Positions 11,344 through 23,581 are shown, numbered from the stretch's first letter. The stretch is DNA of 64,000 nt from Furcasterigmium furcatum (GCA_001599815.1 BCIA01000008.1:1-64000); one strand, 5' to 3'. Translations and numbers: made by a program. The notes: generated from the sequence alone by a model not told the origin.

Positions 11344-13713
11344 ATTGGAGGAGTGGTTCAAGTTATTCCGCCTGTACAAAATCGCAGAAGGGGACATAGC
11401 GCGTCTAAAAAGGCTTACCATCCGGTGCGTAATTCCGTTCGATGAAGTGGTCGGAGGGGTCCCGGCCGCTGAATATGCCGACGCCCGCGCGGATGGGGCC
11501 GCGGTTTTGGCGCGTCGGTCGGCCCCACCCCGAGACGTCCCAAATGACGCCACACATGAGCCACTCCCTATTGCCCCGAAGCATGCCACCTCGACTCGTC
11601 CCCTCCGCATGATGCACAGCAAGGAAGGTGGAAGTCTGTACCTACCTATGTTCCTATAGTCGGCCGTGTTGAATGCAGAGTTCCGGGCGGAATAGGGGAA
11701 GGCGGGGTTTTCTTTATCGCTTGAAAACTTGCTGGGCTTGCCCTGTGATGTTACCTTCTGCGAAACAGTATGAAAATAGCCTAATCTTATGGGCTCCGCG
11801 GGCAAATCTTGACGACTAGAGGCATGGCATGAGACAATGAAACGAAGGAGCAAGCAAGTCAGCCTCTCCAAATACTGCAACTCAAGCTTTATTGAAATGA
11901 AACTGCAAATGATATCCTGCTCTGTTTTCTAGCAATACATATCCTTCCTTAAAAGCAAATCCCGAGTTCCTGCTGTATTCAAGCCATAAGGGGGCCAAGG
12001 TTGACGAGCTGCGTGCGCATACGTCTACCAGGCCACATGTGTCGAATCCTCATCTGCTTGTCCAATTCAGGGAGGGGGGATGTATCCGTTGGTTCTGCCT
12101 CCACGATGGAGTCCAGCTCTTGGAAGTTGAGTGAGCACAGCCCGGATTAATCGAGTACTATGTGTTTGAGTATGGATTGGTTCTGCTGCGCCATTGCAGG
12201 GGAGAGAATGAAGGGTGGAGGGTTGAGTGGACCAGGGCCGTAACTATGAGCGCAAACATGTACCCAGCAAGGTTCGAGGATGCTGAGAACATGATGGAGC
12301 CATGAATCGGATGTCGACATTTTGAGAGGGGTGACTGGGGAGAATACCAAACGCGTTTGGCAAGTGGAATATATAGGCTAGAGCTACAGAAAAAGGGCGA
12401 ATGTTCCTTCCTATATACGACTCGCCCTACCATGAACTTTAATGATAGGGACCGAGCCGTAGACGAGCTGCGGGGGCGCTGTGACTTGCGATCGACGAGA
12501 GGTTATCGTCAAAGAAAGGTGTCGAGAAGCAAAACACGGCCTTCTCTGATCTGCCACCTTCAATCCACGAGCGCACTTCTGTTTCCATCCTGTTCTGTTA
12601 TTGGTCTAAACAACTGCCCAGCTTGGTTTCGGCACAGCAATGGCTTCGCTGTACAAGGCCAACGTCCATCGCACGTGTTGCAGCGCCAATTGAGTTGCCC
12701 GAAACCAATCTAGCTATCCATGATGCGGGAAGAACGCGGAAGAAACAACCCTAAGCAAGAGACGAAGCAGAAATGCGCTCACAGGACATGAATGGATTGG
12801 TTTTGATGCTGTGCCACTGTGATCACCGAAGGAAGAAATACAGGGTCGAGTACGGATGTCTGTTGGAGCTTGGAATCGTCGCTGCGCGGTCTGCTTCTAA
12901 TGGCTCTGATTATACTAAGAGAGATGGGCCACCGATGGTGTTCTTGGACCTCTGTTTGGTGGTTAGTTTGTCGAACTGTCGAAGGCAGGCCTTCAAGTGA
13001 ACCTGAACCATCGATGCCATAGACGAGCAGATCGACCCAAGAAAGAAAGTCCCCCCCCCCCGGGCCCTGATCCCACAGTTGTTCTCCGCGACGGCCAGTT
13101 CCTTCAGGATGCAGCCAGGCGAATTCGCCCAGGCCAACAAGTTACAGCCGGAGTACTGTTTTTCGTCAACAACATCCTTGAGCTGTGAAACAGTGGAAGT
13201 AGGCCGGCACTTCGAGCGAACGCGCGGGCTCCCTGCTGTAGTCGATTGCGCAGCTGGCTCTGGCAGAGTTCGCGGTGATGGTTGCAACTTTTCTGCGGGC
13301 TTCTGACGATTCTCGAGATGACGGTCCAGAAGTCAAGGCGGCATCTGTGGAGAAGAAATGGGCGTGGACATGCGAGCATTGTGCGCAAGAGCCAGGTCGA
13401 ACCCCTCACTGGCTGGAAGTGAAGTTGGGTTGGGTGCATCGGTGAAGTTGGGATTCGAGACGCTGTGATTGATGAAGCTTAGAGACGTGCCGTCTACTGC
13501 CGGCCTGACTGCAGTACATGCAACGGGGAGGGGCATCAATAGTCACAAGCCGACGGGAAATGTGCATTATGCAGACATGCTACAGGAACATGACGAGACA
13601 TATCTTCATCTCTTCATTTCTATATGTACGTTTGGGGGGCCAGGCCGCGCGCCTTCACGGGCGTACGGGGCCTTGCTTGACATAGCTCACTACATGTGGG
13701 ATCCCAAGACCGT
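11344..13713. other. 2.4-kb region without recognisable genes
   Basis: Only short open frames with no family resemblance occur here. A run of C (about 13051-13061) and a polypyrimidine tract are the only structural marks. It probably contains the GH88 promoter at its left end and the 3' flank of the small secreted protein gene at its right end. Confidence 0.35.
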
Positions 13714-14363
13714 TTACATGAGACCCGCGGCGGCGATGGCGGCGACGAGCATCATGCCGGCGGAGTAGGTCATGTGGGAAGCGGCGCTATCATCATCATT
13801 GGTCTCCTCCTCCTCCTCCTCTTCCTCCTCGGTGTTGGTACTGGTAGGGGTCTAGATGGATGTCCAGGTCAGAAATCGCGCCTCCAATGATAATTTCGAG
13901 TTTTTACTTACGGACGCGGGGCTAACGCTAGAAGAGGCGGTGGGGTTGCCGAGGGAGCCTGCGGGGGCCTCGACGAGGTCGATCTCGAGGTTGCACTCCT
14001 TGGCAGACTCGGTGACGCCGGTGCCGTAGTCATCCCAGATGTCGAACTCGAGCGCGCACTTCATGCACTCGTCGAACATCTCAAGAAACTCGGGGTCCTC
14101 GCACTGGTCGGCGCCCTCAACCCTGCCATCGAGGATGACGGTACCTGTTGGTGAAGTGTCAGCTCTGAGAGATCACGGGATGGGGCGGGGGTCGCCGACG
14201 TACCGCAGTTCTCGTGGCAGGAGTACTTCTCGGGTGAGACGTTCTGGCGCTTCTCGAGAGGCACGAAGTCGAGGAACTTGTGCTCGGGGTTGACGCCGGG
14301 GAAGGTGGTGGCCGTGGCCGTGGCGACAAGGCCAGCGGCGACGAGGGCAATGGAGGACTTCAT
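13714..14363 (-). CDS. small secreted GPI-anchor-like protein, CHENCG family (copy 1)
   Basis: Exons 14363-14204, 14144-13912 and 13851-13714 give 176 residues. Order of features: a signal peptide (about residues 1-19, MKSSIALVAAGLVATATA), a short pro-segment ending in a Kex2-like EKRQ, a domain with six cysteines (YSCHENCG, DQCED, DECMKC, KECNL), a Ser/Thr stretch, a run of eight Glu then Asn and Asp, and a C-terminal hydrophobic tail after AASH that looks like a GPI signal. The last exon is recovered only after splicing and its GAG repeat is a microsatellite. It is homologous to the next gene, with the first intron at the same codon after ENCG. The function is unknown; a surface or wall protein is the fair inference. 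Confidence 0.8.
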
Positions 14364-15464
14364 GGTGGCTTGGTGTAGGAGGATGAAGCAGAGATGGACT
14401 TGCTCTCGTAGTAGCCTGGCACTGTGCGTCTTTTTGATAGGGGGCGGGAGAAGAAGAGGGAGGAGGAGGGGGGCAGGTATGGGAACAAAGAGGCGGCGCC
14501 TACTTACTTTGTACATGCAGGTGCGGTTGGGATAGTGGGATCATGGACCAGGATTCGAGCCGGATTTCTTTCCTTTCCGAGGGCTCATTGTCGAGGTTGG
14601 GTGGGCATGGGCCGAGGCCGGAACAGGGAGGTCAGGGTCAACGGGGTGGCACGCCGGGAAGTGTTGTCGTGGTGGGAGCCGGCGAACCTGTGTGCCAGCG
14701 CTATTTTCCAGCCGAGCATGCCAATGCGTCCAGGGTGCAGGCGTTCCCGCTCGCCACTGCGTCCGTCGCGCCATCACGAGGGGCTTTTGTTGACGGGTGG
14801 GCAGCCATGCTGCATGAACCCCCAGGTCGAGGACCGAACACGGCGCAAGTGTGAGAAAACTACTTGTACTAGGAGGCTTGGCCATCGTGTTACTGGACGC
14901 GCTTAGGTGTGGCGGGCTTGGCAATACACTATTGGCCTGCCCCATCTTATCAGATGATCAGATAAGATCCATGTTGTCTGTGACAGGTTCCAGGTCTTGT
15001 CCAGTCCGCCAATCTCGGCCCAATTCGGTGTCCGACGGCCAGCGCCAAACTCGATGCGAGCTATGGGCCCCCCACCCCCCTTCTCAATTTTGCTAAGGCT
15101 TTCAAAGCAGGTACGGCGGAAAGCCGCGGGAAGCCTGGAACAGGGCACACAACTTGATTTCAGGGACATCACGCTGGAAATCAGAGTAGACGCCGACAAC
15201 TTCTACAGTCTAGACACGAGGGTGGATTATGGATCACGGCAGAGGGCCCACAGCGCTCTCAAACCACCAACTTTATCATCACACTGCAGCGGGGGCAAGA
15301 TACGAGAAGGGATCCAGGCGCGAAGCCGTGTATTAGTTTTCTCGGGGTTTTCTAGATATGATGTTTGACCCATTCGTCAAAAATTAAGCCCCTCCAGGTT
15401 CGTCCTGGACGCAAACTCCAAGCTGAACCTATTTGCACATGTACGCGACGGTCATGCGGCTAAT
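14364..15464. other. intergenic region between the CHENCG paralogues
   Basis: This holds the upstream region of copy 1 and the 3' flank of copy 2. Apart from the paired GATA-factor sites listed separately at 14947-14965, I see no gene or repeat. Confidence 0.4.
14947..14965. promoter_or_regulatory. paired, inverted iron-GATA-factor sites (ATCWGATAA)
   Basis: TTATCAGAT at 14947-14955 is the reverse complement of ATCTGATAA. It is followed one base later by ATCAGATAA at 14957-14965. ATCWGATAA is the established recognition sequence of the SreA/SRE-type iron-responsive GATA repressors of ascomycetes. The pair lies 584 bp upstream of the CHENCG copy 1 start. Confidence 0.6.
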
Positions 15465-16242
15465 TTACAGAGCGAGAGCGAGCGCGGCAGCAGCACCAAC
15501 CATAGCGAAGGAGGCGGCAACACCGCCAGCAGCAGACTCGGAGAAGGTAGGCTCAGGAGGAGCGGTGCCGTTGCCGGAGGCGCTGGGGACAGAGGCGCTG
15601 GAGGCGCTGGAGGCGACGGAGCTGGGGACGGGGTAGAGGGTGGTGCTCTCGTCAACGGCGGACGGGGGCGCAGACTCGGTGGGCTCGGGCTGGGGAACAG
15701 GAGGGGTGGTGGTCTCCTCCTCCTCCTCCTCCTCGTCGTCCTCGGTGGGCTGAGGGGCGGGGGGCGTGGTGGTCGTGGTCTCCGCGGCGGGCGGGGGAGC
15801 CGGGGTGGTGGTCTCCTCGGGCTGGGGCTCGAAGCCGCTGGGGGAGGGCTCGGGGGTCAGGCCGCACTCGCCGGCGTAGCCGGTGATGGAGCCGCCATAG
15901 TAGCGCCAGATACCGAAGGTGTTGGCGCACTCGAGGCAGGCGTTGTACCTCTGGTTCCACTCGTCGTGGGTGCAGTGGTCCTCCTCCTCGCGACCAAGGG
16001 TGATGCTCAGACCTAGGGGAAGTCAGCATCATGGTCTTACACTACCAGCTCTGGTGGTTCCGCAGGGAGCACATACCGCAGTTCTCGTGGCACTCGTAAC
16101 GGGGGGTTCCGGGCTCGGGGTCGTCCACACCGCCCTGGCGGGCGACGAGGAAGGTGTCGGGGTAGACCCAGCGACGCTCAACACCGGCGGCAGCGAAGCC
16201 GACGGCGGAGGAGAGGATGGCATAGGTGGCGAAGGTGCGCAT
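15465..16242 (-). CDS. small secreted GPI-anchor-like protein, CHENCG family (copy 2)
   Basis: Exons 16242-16077 and 16012-15465 give 237 residues. Signal peptide MRTFATYAILSSAVGFAAAG, then pro-segment to VARQ, then a cysteine domain colinear with copy 1 (YECHENCG, DHCTHDE, NACLECA, FGIWRYYGG, GECGL). A long Thr/Pro/Glu-rich linker follows (ETTTTTPPAP, six consecutive Glu after two Asp), then a Ser/Ala segment and a hydrophobic C-terminus ending in ALALAL, consistent with a GPI signal. The first intron interrupts the same glycine codon after ENC as in copy 1, so the two arose by tandem duplication. The linker differs completely in length, typical of wall-spanning stalks. No function assigned. 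Confidence 0.82.
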
Positions 16243-17671
16243 CTTGATGATTACTGCGAGTCGAAAGACTGAGGTAGCGAATGAAGTATTGTTTACAAGA
16301 CGTGCAGTCGGGACCAAGCGGAAGACAAGAAGCGAGCGAGTGGGTGAGGAGGAGAGAGAAGAAGGGGGAGAGAACTTGGGAGAAGGGGAGATGCGCCTTT
16401 ATTTGAGAAGAGCGCCCCGTCCTGACCAGTTCTTCGTGTTGATGGCCGGCAAGGAGGTAATTAGCCAGGATATCGTCTTGGCGACAGGGTCGGTCAGGGG
16501 AAGCTTGTGGAGCTCCAGCCAATCAGGTGGGAATGATCCATCTAATCAGATCATCTCGGAGCTGCAAGGTACCCCTGTCCTCTAGATTTGCAGGTTTTGT
16601 CTCTCATCCATGACTCGACATCGGCGCTCGCAATGGTCTGCTTCCGACACTGAAGGTGGATCCCAATCTGAGTCAAAGCCACGCGAAGAGCGGCTGGAGA
16701 CTTTGCCATTTTGCATCGTCCACTCTCACATGGCATGCCAGCAGACGTGTACGTATTCGAATTTCCAGAGCCTTGAAGCAACTTTCGTGGACTGGTGGCA
16801 AGAACAGATCTACTGCTCTATTAGTACACTTCCGCATCCAGGCCTCCGTTCCCTCGCAGTGAAGGGCACAACATGGCTGTCAGTGACATGTGTCAATGGC
16901 ATGTGGTTGTCGAGCGTGGTGAGGGCTGCTTAGGGAGATGCAAAGGAAAATTGAGCCCGAGTCAGCCACTGAACCATGAACGCGCCCGGCCTGGACTCGC
17001 TCCATACATGGTATCTTGTACCAGAGGTCTGACCCGATCACGGTCGTTTGGCCCGCAAACATAAGCCATCCATGATGCTTTTCACACAAAGCGGGCAGTC
17101 TACGAATGCATTTTGGCAACACGCAGGCAACAGACATCTCGTGGGATGGCGAGCATGGATTCCTCCGTATGAAAACAGCGTTCAACTTCGGTGACGTCCC
17201 AACTCCAGTGGGCTTGCCAAATGGGGCAGGGGACTTGGGCAGCGTCTTCTCCCGAAAAGTCCGAGCCGCTTGCTCAGGGTTCCGAGCTCGGGGCTCAGCT
17301 CAGGCCTCGCAGCAAGGATGAGTCTGTTGGGGGCTCCTCCGACGCATCAAGCAGCCTGCTCGATAGAGGCTACGCAGTGGAAGGCTTGCGGGTTGCGGAG
17401 ATCAGATCCAAACACCTACAATCACTTACTTTCCTGTTGAGCGCCGCCGTCCGTACTGGCCGAGAGACCATGGTGGACCGGTGCTGATGGGGCGCCGCGC
17501 CACCTCAGGGCCGGTTCTTGGGTCCCGGGTCATTGTGCCATGAAGCTGGGCGCCATTCTCGACTGACGTAGGTGCTGGCCGCAACCACTGATAAATTTAG
17601 CAATGATGATGGGACTGCTATCGTGTGGACCTTCGAGGCTAGACCTCCAACTTGAACCGCGGTCTCTCGGC
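16243..17671. other. 1.4-kb region without recognisable genes
   Basis: This comprises the upstream region of CHENCG copy 2 and the 3' flank of the P450 gene. Short open frames are present but none shows codon continuity across splice sites or a family motif. Confidence 0.35.
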
Positions 17672-19456
17672 TTACAGGGTTCGCTGCCGAATTTCCGCTA
17701 CACACTCGGAGGCCTTGTTGAAGAATCCTTCCCTGACAACTGTGGAACCGTGGATCGTCCTTGTGATATTAAACAGCTTGAAGAGCATCACCATTGCTTT
17801 CAGAATTTCCATCCAAGCAAAGCTTCAAACAATTAGTCCATGCGCTACAAGGGCAGTGGAATCGGAAACTTACTTTCTTCCAATGCAGGCCCTAGGACCA
17901 GTGGAGAACGGAAAGAAATGATCTAGAAGCTTGTTCGCGTCTGATTCAAGCCACCGCTGTGGCCTGAACTCCTCAGGGGCCTCGAATATCCGTGGGTCCA
18001 TCATGACGCCTGCGGTTGGCACACTAACGATGGTCTTTACCCAATGTTAGCAAAACGGTTTTTGTTCCCCTGATCTACAAATCAATATCGAACATACCCC
18101 TGCGGGAATAAATTGGCCAGCCACCGTCTTGCCACCGTTGGGGGTTATCCGTTCCAGTCCCGTCGCGCTTGTTGGCCGAAAGCGCATGACTTCCCGCAGC
18201 GTGGCAAGCAACAAGGGCAGACGGCTAGTGTCCCTCTCAGAAGGGACCCAGTCTTCGGGAGGTTGGCCGGGGAAGGCAGCGTCAATCTCTTGCTGCAGTC
18301 TGGACTGCAATTCGGCGTCGCGAGAGACGAAGTCGATGAAGTTTGTCATGGTACTGCTCGTCGTGTCACTGCCGCCGACAATGAAACTGATGGACTCGGC
18401 CACAATCTCCTCCTCCTGGATAGATTGCTTGGTGTTGGGGTCCTTGGCGGCGAACAGGAAGCTCAAGAGATCCTTGCGGTTGTTATCAGACGCCTTTCGT
18501 TTCTGATATGCCACCCGCGCAATCCTCTCAAGGCCCGCGCGTGCCCGCAGGCCGGATCGCCAGAAGGAATCAAAAGGGTGGTGCTTCATTAACGGCCTGA
18601 GTGCGGGAGAAAGAGACCCAATGGCGTTGGAGACCTCGCCGCGCGTATCAATCAGTTGAATGAGGCCATAGGGGTCTTCTCCCTTTTCAACGAAACCAAA
18701 TGGTTCCCCAAAAGCGAAACTGGCGATGACGTCGAAGGCGAGAAAATTGGCTAAACAGGATTCGCAGCGTTAACAAACCATTCACGGCGAATGAGTCTCG
18801 AGAAGTACTCACTCCAGACGGCGAAATCAAGCCTTGCCTCAGAACCTCGAAGCATCCCGAGCAGTTGGCGCTTCCAGCCCACAAGCTCGATATCCATATA
18901 TGGCTCGAAATCCGATAGGGCACGGGCGGAAAAGGCTGGATTGATGTACTTTCGCTTGCGGCTGTGTTCGGCCACATCCCTGGCGTTGAAGACCACGGGT
19001 GTCACTTGTAAGAATGCATCGTAAAAGGGGCTCTTGGTAAAACCGGTCTTGTGACCGTAAATCTCGGCAACCGCAGCAGGATGGTTTATGGACAGATGAC
19101 TGGGTCCGATACGAACAAAGTCGCCATATTTTTCGTGCAGTTGCAAAACCGCCTTGGAGCGTCGTGTCTGTCTACACTGGGACGCAAGCCAGTATGACGA
19201 TAGCCTTGGCCAAATTGGCCCGGGAAAGCGGTGAATCTGAGAGCAGCAAAGACTGGCAACCTGACATATGACCTAAGCACGACATGTTCATGTCAGAATG
19301 TGCTCAAAGCCTTGGTCTGGATCGAAGTAGGGTCGGGTAGTAAATTGCAGAAGGAAGCGGTTGACATACGAATAATAGGGACAGGGAGGTGAAGACACAA
19401 ACAACCCAGACAACCTGCAAGCCCAATTCGGGGCCATACTGCTGCCAGATGTGCAT
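17672..19456 (-). CDS. cytochrome P450 monooxygenase
   Basis: Five exons (19456-19370, 19272-18813, 18750-18098, 18034-17874, 17822-17672) give 503 residues. An N-terminal membrane anchor (GLQVVWVVCVFTSLSLLF) leads to the proline hinge FPGPIWPRL. The oxygen-binding I-helix is FIVGGSDTTSS, the ExxR motif is LREVMRF, the PERF-like segment is EEFRPQRW, and the heme-cysteine loop is FPFSTGPRACIGRN, recovered intact only after splicing. It is an ER-bound class II P450 needing NADPH reductase. It is divergent from an MFS carrier and heads the gentisate-type cluster, so hydroxylation of an aromatic acid upstream of gentisate is plausible but unproven. The acceptor of intron 1 could alternatively lie 36 nt downstream. 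Confidence 0.88.
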
Positions 19457-20179
19457 TTTGCCGTAAGTATTGAGTTGACTTGCGCCTTCTTTGGAACCGA
19501 AGAGCGCGACGGAAACATGGCAGCGGCGTGGACTTTATAAACCGGCTGGGCAATTCGTTGGTGCCCCCGCCGAGGATTGGCTTCTCGGAGCCTCGCCGGT
19601 GAATGAATCGACGCTGAGAAAGTTGGTATGCGGGGTAACCTAGCAGCATTCTAATCCCCGACCAAGCCAGCGTATTCGGTTGGGTCCCGGCTCTCCGGCC
19701 TAAACAGCGGAGTTAAGGGGGCGGGCGAGTGCCAGCATCTCATTTCTCTCGCAATCGTCATCGCCTTAGACTCGTCGACCCAGGCAGGGTTCCGGTTGGT
19801 TACCATGGCCGAGGGAGCTTCCCCGGACTCAGAGTTCAGAACCCCGGATGTCAACCTGGGGTACCCCACACCGCCTCGGGGAGTTAAGACTCAAGCCTTC
19901 GATACGTAGGTTCTCTCACTGGAATCACTGCGTCTTGGACGTCTGCTGTTGGGCTCTGACTCGTTCCGGAATGATTTCTATTGTCATGGAAGCCAGATAG
20001 CACATTTACCTGAAGCTGCCACATATAAAGACAGCATGGTGAAGGCGTCATTCCTGTGTGGACCCAAGATCGGCATGTCCCCCAGGCCTCCTTGGTTATC
20101 AGACAGGCCAGAATAAACACTTCTTATTTTACTGCACTGAGTACTTTCGTCGTCTACTGCGACTGTCGTCTTGTCAGTC
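19457..20179. promoter_or_regulatory. divergent P450/MFS promoter with CGGGGAGTTA-type elements
   Basis: This intergenic region serves both the P450 and the carrier. CGGGGAGTTAAG occurs at 19877-19888 and a near copy, CGGAGTTAAG, at 19708-19717. The same core recurs in the other promoters of the cluster (22453-22463, 23943-23954, 29200-29210). No coding sequence is recognised between the two genes. Confidence 0.55.
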
Positions 20180-21964
20180 ATGTCGTCAGCCGGAAAAGAC
20201 GAGTCCGCTGCGGAGGTCCACCTTGAGGATTCCCTCGAGCACCACAACAACGATTCGACGAAATGTACCGAAAATGATGTTCACGCAGCCGCAGGAAGGG
20301 GCCAAGTGGCAACAGACGCGTGAGTTCTTGAACGAAGAGCCGCTTGATCATGTCTGACACCCTCTTGCTACCTAGGCATGGAAATCCACTGGTCCAATTT
20401 GATCCCGTTGCCGTCAAGAAACTCCGCTGGAAGCTGGACCTCTATACTGTTCCAACTGTTGCGCTTCTCTATCTCTTTGCGTTCATCGATCGTGCCAACA
20501 TTGGTAAGCTCTGATCAGTCTGCTTCCAGCCCCCAGCTAACAAATCAAGGCAACGCCCGCATTGCTGGCATGGAGGCCGACCTTGATTTCAAAGGCTTTG
20601 ACTATAACATCATCCTCTCCGTTTTCTACATCTCCTACATTCTTTTTGAAATCCCTGCCAATATCTGTTGCAAGTGGATGGGCCCGGGCTGGTTTCTGCC
20701 CGCGACCTCCCTCGCCTTCGGGATAGTTTCGGTCGGCACGGCGTTTGTGCAGTCGCGAGCTTCTCTGTGCGGCGTCAGATTCCTCCTTGGGATCTTTGAA
20801 GCTGGCATGTTGCCTGGGATCGCCTATTACATGTCGCGTTGGTACCAGCGAGCCGAGCTTGGCTTTCGACTCTCGCTGTACATGGTCATGTCCCCCCTCG
20901 CCGGGGCCTTTGGTGGCCTTCTAGCCTCGGCCATCCTACGACTCGACTCATTCGGATCCGTCAAGGAGTGGAGGATGATATTTGCGCTCGAAGGGGTCCT
21001 GACAGTGGCAGTAGCGCTGATATCGTTCGTGACGCTCACGGATCGCCCTGAGACGGCTCGATGGCTAACGCAGGAGGAGAAAGACCTTTGCATTGCCCGG
21101 ATCAAGTCTGAACGTCTCGGCACTACCGAGGTCCTCGACAAGATGGACCGGAAGAAGCTCTGGGCCGGAATAACTAACCCGGTTACTTTGGAAATCGCTG
21201 GTATTTTCTTCTTCAGCAACATCACTGTCCAGGGTCTGGCTTTCTTCCTGCCTACGATCATCCGGACCATCTATCCCGAGCATACCGTCATCCAGCAGCA
21301 GCTCTATAGTGTCCCACCCTATGCTGTTGGAGCCGTCTTTGTTCTAGCCGTGCCTGCGTTGAGCTGGTACCTGGATCGAAGACAGCTTATCCTTGCGCTC
21401 AGCGCGCCAAGTAAGTTGGCTCACACCCAGGAAGCATATGATATTCGAAGCCTCGTGCTGACTTTCAATGTACAGTGGTCATGGCTGGCTATGTCATGTT
21501 CCTTGCCTCCTCTCAGCCTACCATCCGCTATGCCGCCACTTTCTTCGTTGCCAGCACCTCGATGATCGTAGGCCCCATGTCCAACGCCCAGATCAGTGCC
21601 AACGTCATCACCGACACTGCAAGGAGCAGTGCCATCGGCATGAATGTAAGCGTATATGCTGCTGCTATCGGAGTTGGACCATCGCTTACCTGTTCTTACG
21701 TAGGTCATGATGGGAAATATCGGCGGTCTCATCTCGACTTGGAGCTATATTGCCGAAGACGGCCCCAACTTCCCAATTGGAAACGGGATCAACCTTGCAT
21801 CGGCAACCATGATTTTCAGTATCGGCATTCTCTTTTGGCTTTGGATGAAGCATGACAACAAAAGGCGGGAAGGGCGCAATGTTGATGCGGAATTGGCCGG
21901 TATGAGCCAGGTTGAGATATGGGGGCTTGATTGGAGGCACCCCGGCTTCCGCTGGAGGACCTAA
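20180..21964 (+). CDS. MFS carrier, Dal5-like anion:cation symporter family
   Basis: Five exons (20180-20319, 20376-20503, 20550-21410, 21476-21645, 21704-21964) give 519 residues. The signature FAFIDRANIGNARIAGME marks TM1 of the fungal allantoate/nicotinate/tartrate-type carrier family, with CGVRFLLGIFEAGMLPG at TM4 and about twelve membrane spans. Placed in a gentisate-type cluster, it is a good candidate importer of the aromatic acid substrate at the plasma membrane; the substrate cannot be read from sequence. It is divergent from the P450 gene and shares its promoter. Confidence 0.87.
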
Positions 21965-22574
21965 ATCAGAAGCTGCTCGTCCCCTCCTTTTGTCAGGTCA
22001 AGGTTCATCGAACGGAGGGCATTCACACCCGGGACGGTGTTGGGTGAGAAAAACAACGCGATGGACTCGGGACCAGGCATCACGCTGTCAAATAAACCCA
22101 TGTTTCTGTTGGGACGCTTAGCTAGAAATTGTATCTTACACTGCATATTCCGACCGTCCTCTACCATCTCATTGTTCCAACAGCGGAAGGCTTTGATCCC
22201 TGGTCATCACCCGAGTCCGCGACCATGGACCAGCACGTTGTGCCGCAAAGACCAAGGCAGATGCGATACGTACTGGTCTAGAGAGACCCACCTTTGAAAG
22301 GCTGCCATCTGAACAGAGAAGCATAAGAGGCCTGCTGTGTGAAAGATTTGGTATGGTATGTAGAGACTCGATCAGCCTCAGAAGCGACAGATCGTGGCGC
22401 ATCGGCTGGTGGATCCGGCACCTCGCACCCGCCCCGGGGACTCTGGTAAGTCCTAACTCCCCGACAACCACGGAAGATGATAAGTAATACTAGGCACACC
22501 AACCACAAACTCGCCATGATTCTTCGGAAGCTCGAAATTTCACCTTCTCATCTTAGTTCTCGACTCCTCTCACC
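21965..22574. promoter_or_regulatory. intergenic region with CGGGGAGTTAG element upstream of the FAA hydrolase gene
   Basis: CTAACTCCCCG at 22453-22463 (CGGGGAGTTAG on the minus strand) lies 112 bp before the next start codon. I see no gene in the remainder. Confidence 0.5.
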
Positions 22575-23581
22575 ATGCTTGTGGCTTGGTCCAGGCTCAT
22601 CCGCTTCGAGGCGACGGACGGCAGGGTTCTGCGAGGCCAGCCGATTCTGCCCACGCCGGACTTTGATCTCGGAACCACCACCGAGGCGACCCAGCTGAAA
22701 GCTAATGTTATCACGGGCGATGATATTTACTCCGTCTCTGGTGACACCGTGGTGACCGACGAGGTTGTCACTGTCAAGACTCTCCTGGGACCGCTGGCAG
22801 CGAATGAAATCCCCATCCTGCGCTGCGTAGGGTTGAACTATGCAACTCATAGTGAGATCGGCTCTTCACTACGTAACGAGAATGCCAGCAACTGACGTGA
22901 GAATAGTCAAGGAGACAGGCCGAAAGCCGCCGCCCTATCCCTTCATCTTCTTCAAGCCCAACACCACGGTGCTGGACCATGGCGCTGACGTCGTAATCCC
23001 CAAGATCTGCCAAAACGACCAGGCTGATTACGAGGGCGAACTCTGCATCATAATTGGAAAGGATGCGAAGGACGTTTCCCTGGAAGACGCCCTGAGCTAC
23101 GTCGCCGCCTACACCTGTGGCAACGACATCTCGTCACGGAAGCTGCAGAGGAACCCGGAATACGCTGGGGTCATCCCCCAATGGGGATTCTCCAAGGGAT
23201 TTGACACGTTTGCCCCGTTGGGGCCTTGCCTCGTCCGGCCTGATGTGGTTGGTGATCTCGAGAAACTGGTCCTGACTACCACGATCAACTCGGACGTCCG
23301 GCAGAAGGAGTTGGTCGGAGACCTCTTGTTTGACTGCGCCTACATCATCTCATATCTATCCACTGGTACGACCTTGCAGAAGGGCTCTGTCATCATGACG
23401 GGAACGCCGGGAGGTAAGATATTGCTTGGCTCATCTCTGTTGGTGGGCAGCGCTGACTGTGCTCGTTGACATAGGTGTAGGCGGCGGACTAAACCCACCG
23501 CAGTGGCTCACGCCTGGGACGTCTATGGAAGTGAACATATCTTCTATTGGGACGCTGAAGAACAACGTCAAGTTCGCATAG
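22575..23581 (+). CDS. fumarylacetoacetate-hydrolase family protein (candidate fumarylpyruvate/maleylpyruvate hydrolase)
   Basis: Exons 22575-22851, 22907-23413 and 23475-23581 give 296 residues. Family marks are LRCVGLNYATH, the metal-binding acidic segment DYEGELCIIIG, the loop GNDISSRKLQ and MTGTPGG near the C-terminus, then the GVGGGLNPPQWL segment. The family cleaves C-C bonds of beta-diketo acids using Mg2+ or Mn2+. Beside a gentisate dioxygenase the expected substrate is fumarylpyruvate or maleylpyruvate, giving pyruvate plus fumarate or maleate; that assignment rests on context. Confidence 0.87.

Noticed and set aside
11128..11880. 250-residue minus-strand frame beyond the GH88 gene
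   Set aside because: Only its last part (from the ATG at 11343 to 11164) is the GH88 first exon; the upstream part has no conserved content.
13801..13832. TCC/CTC microsatellite as a non-coding repeat
   Set aside because: It is the antisense of a poly-glutamate run in the last exon of CHENCG copy 1; a similar tract near 15716 codes for Glu in copy 2.
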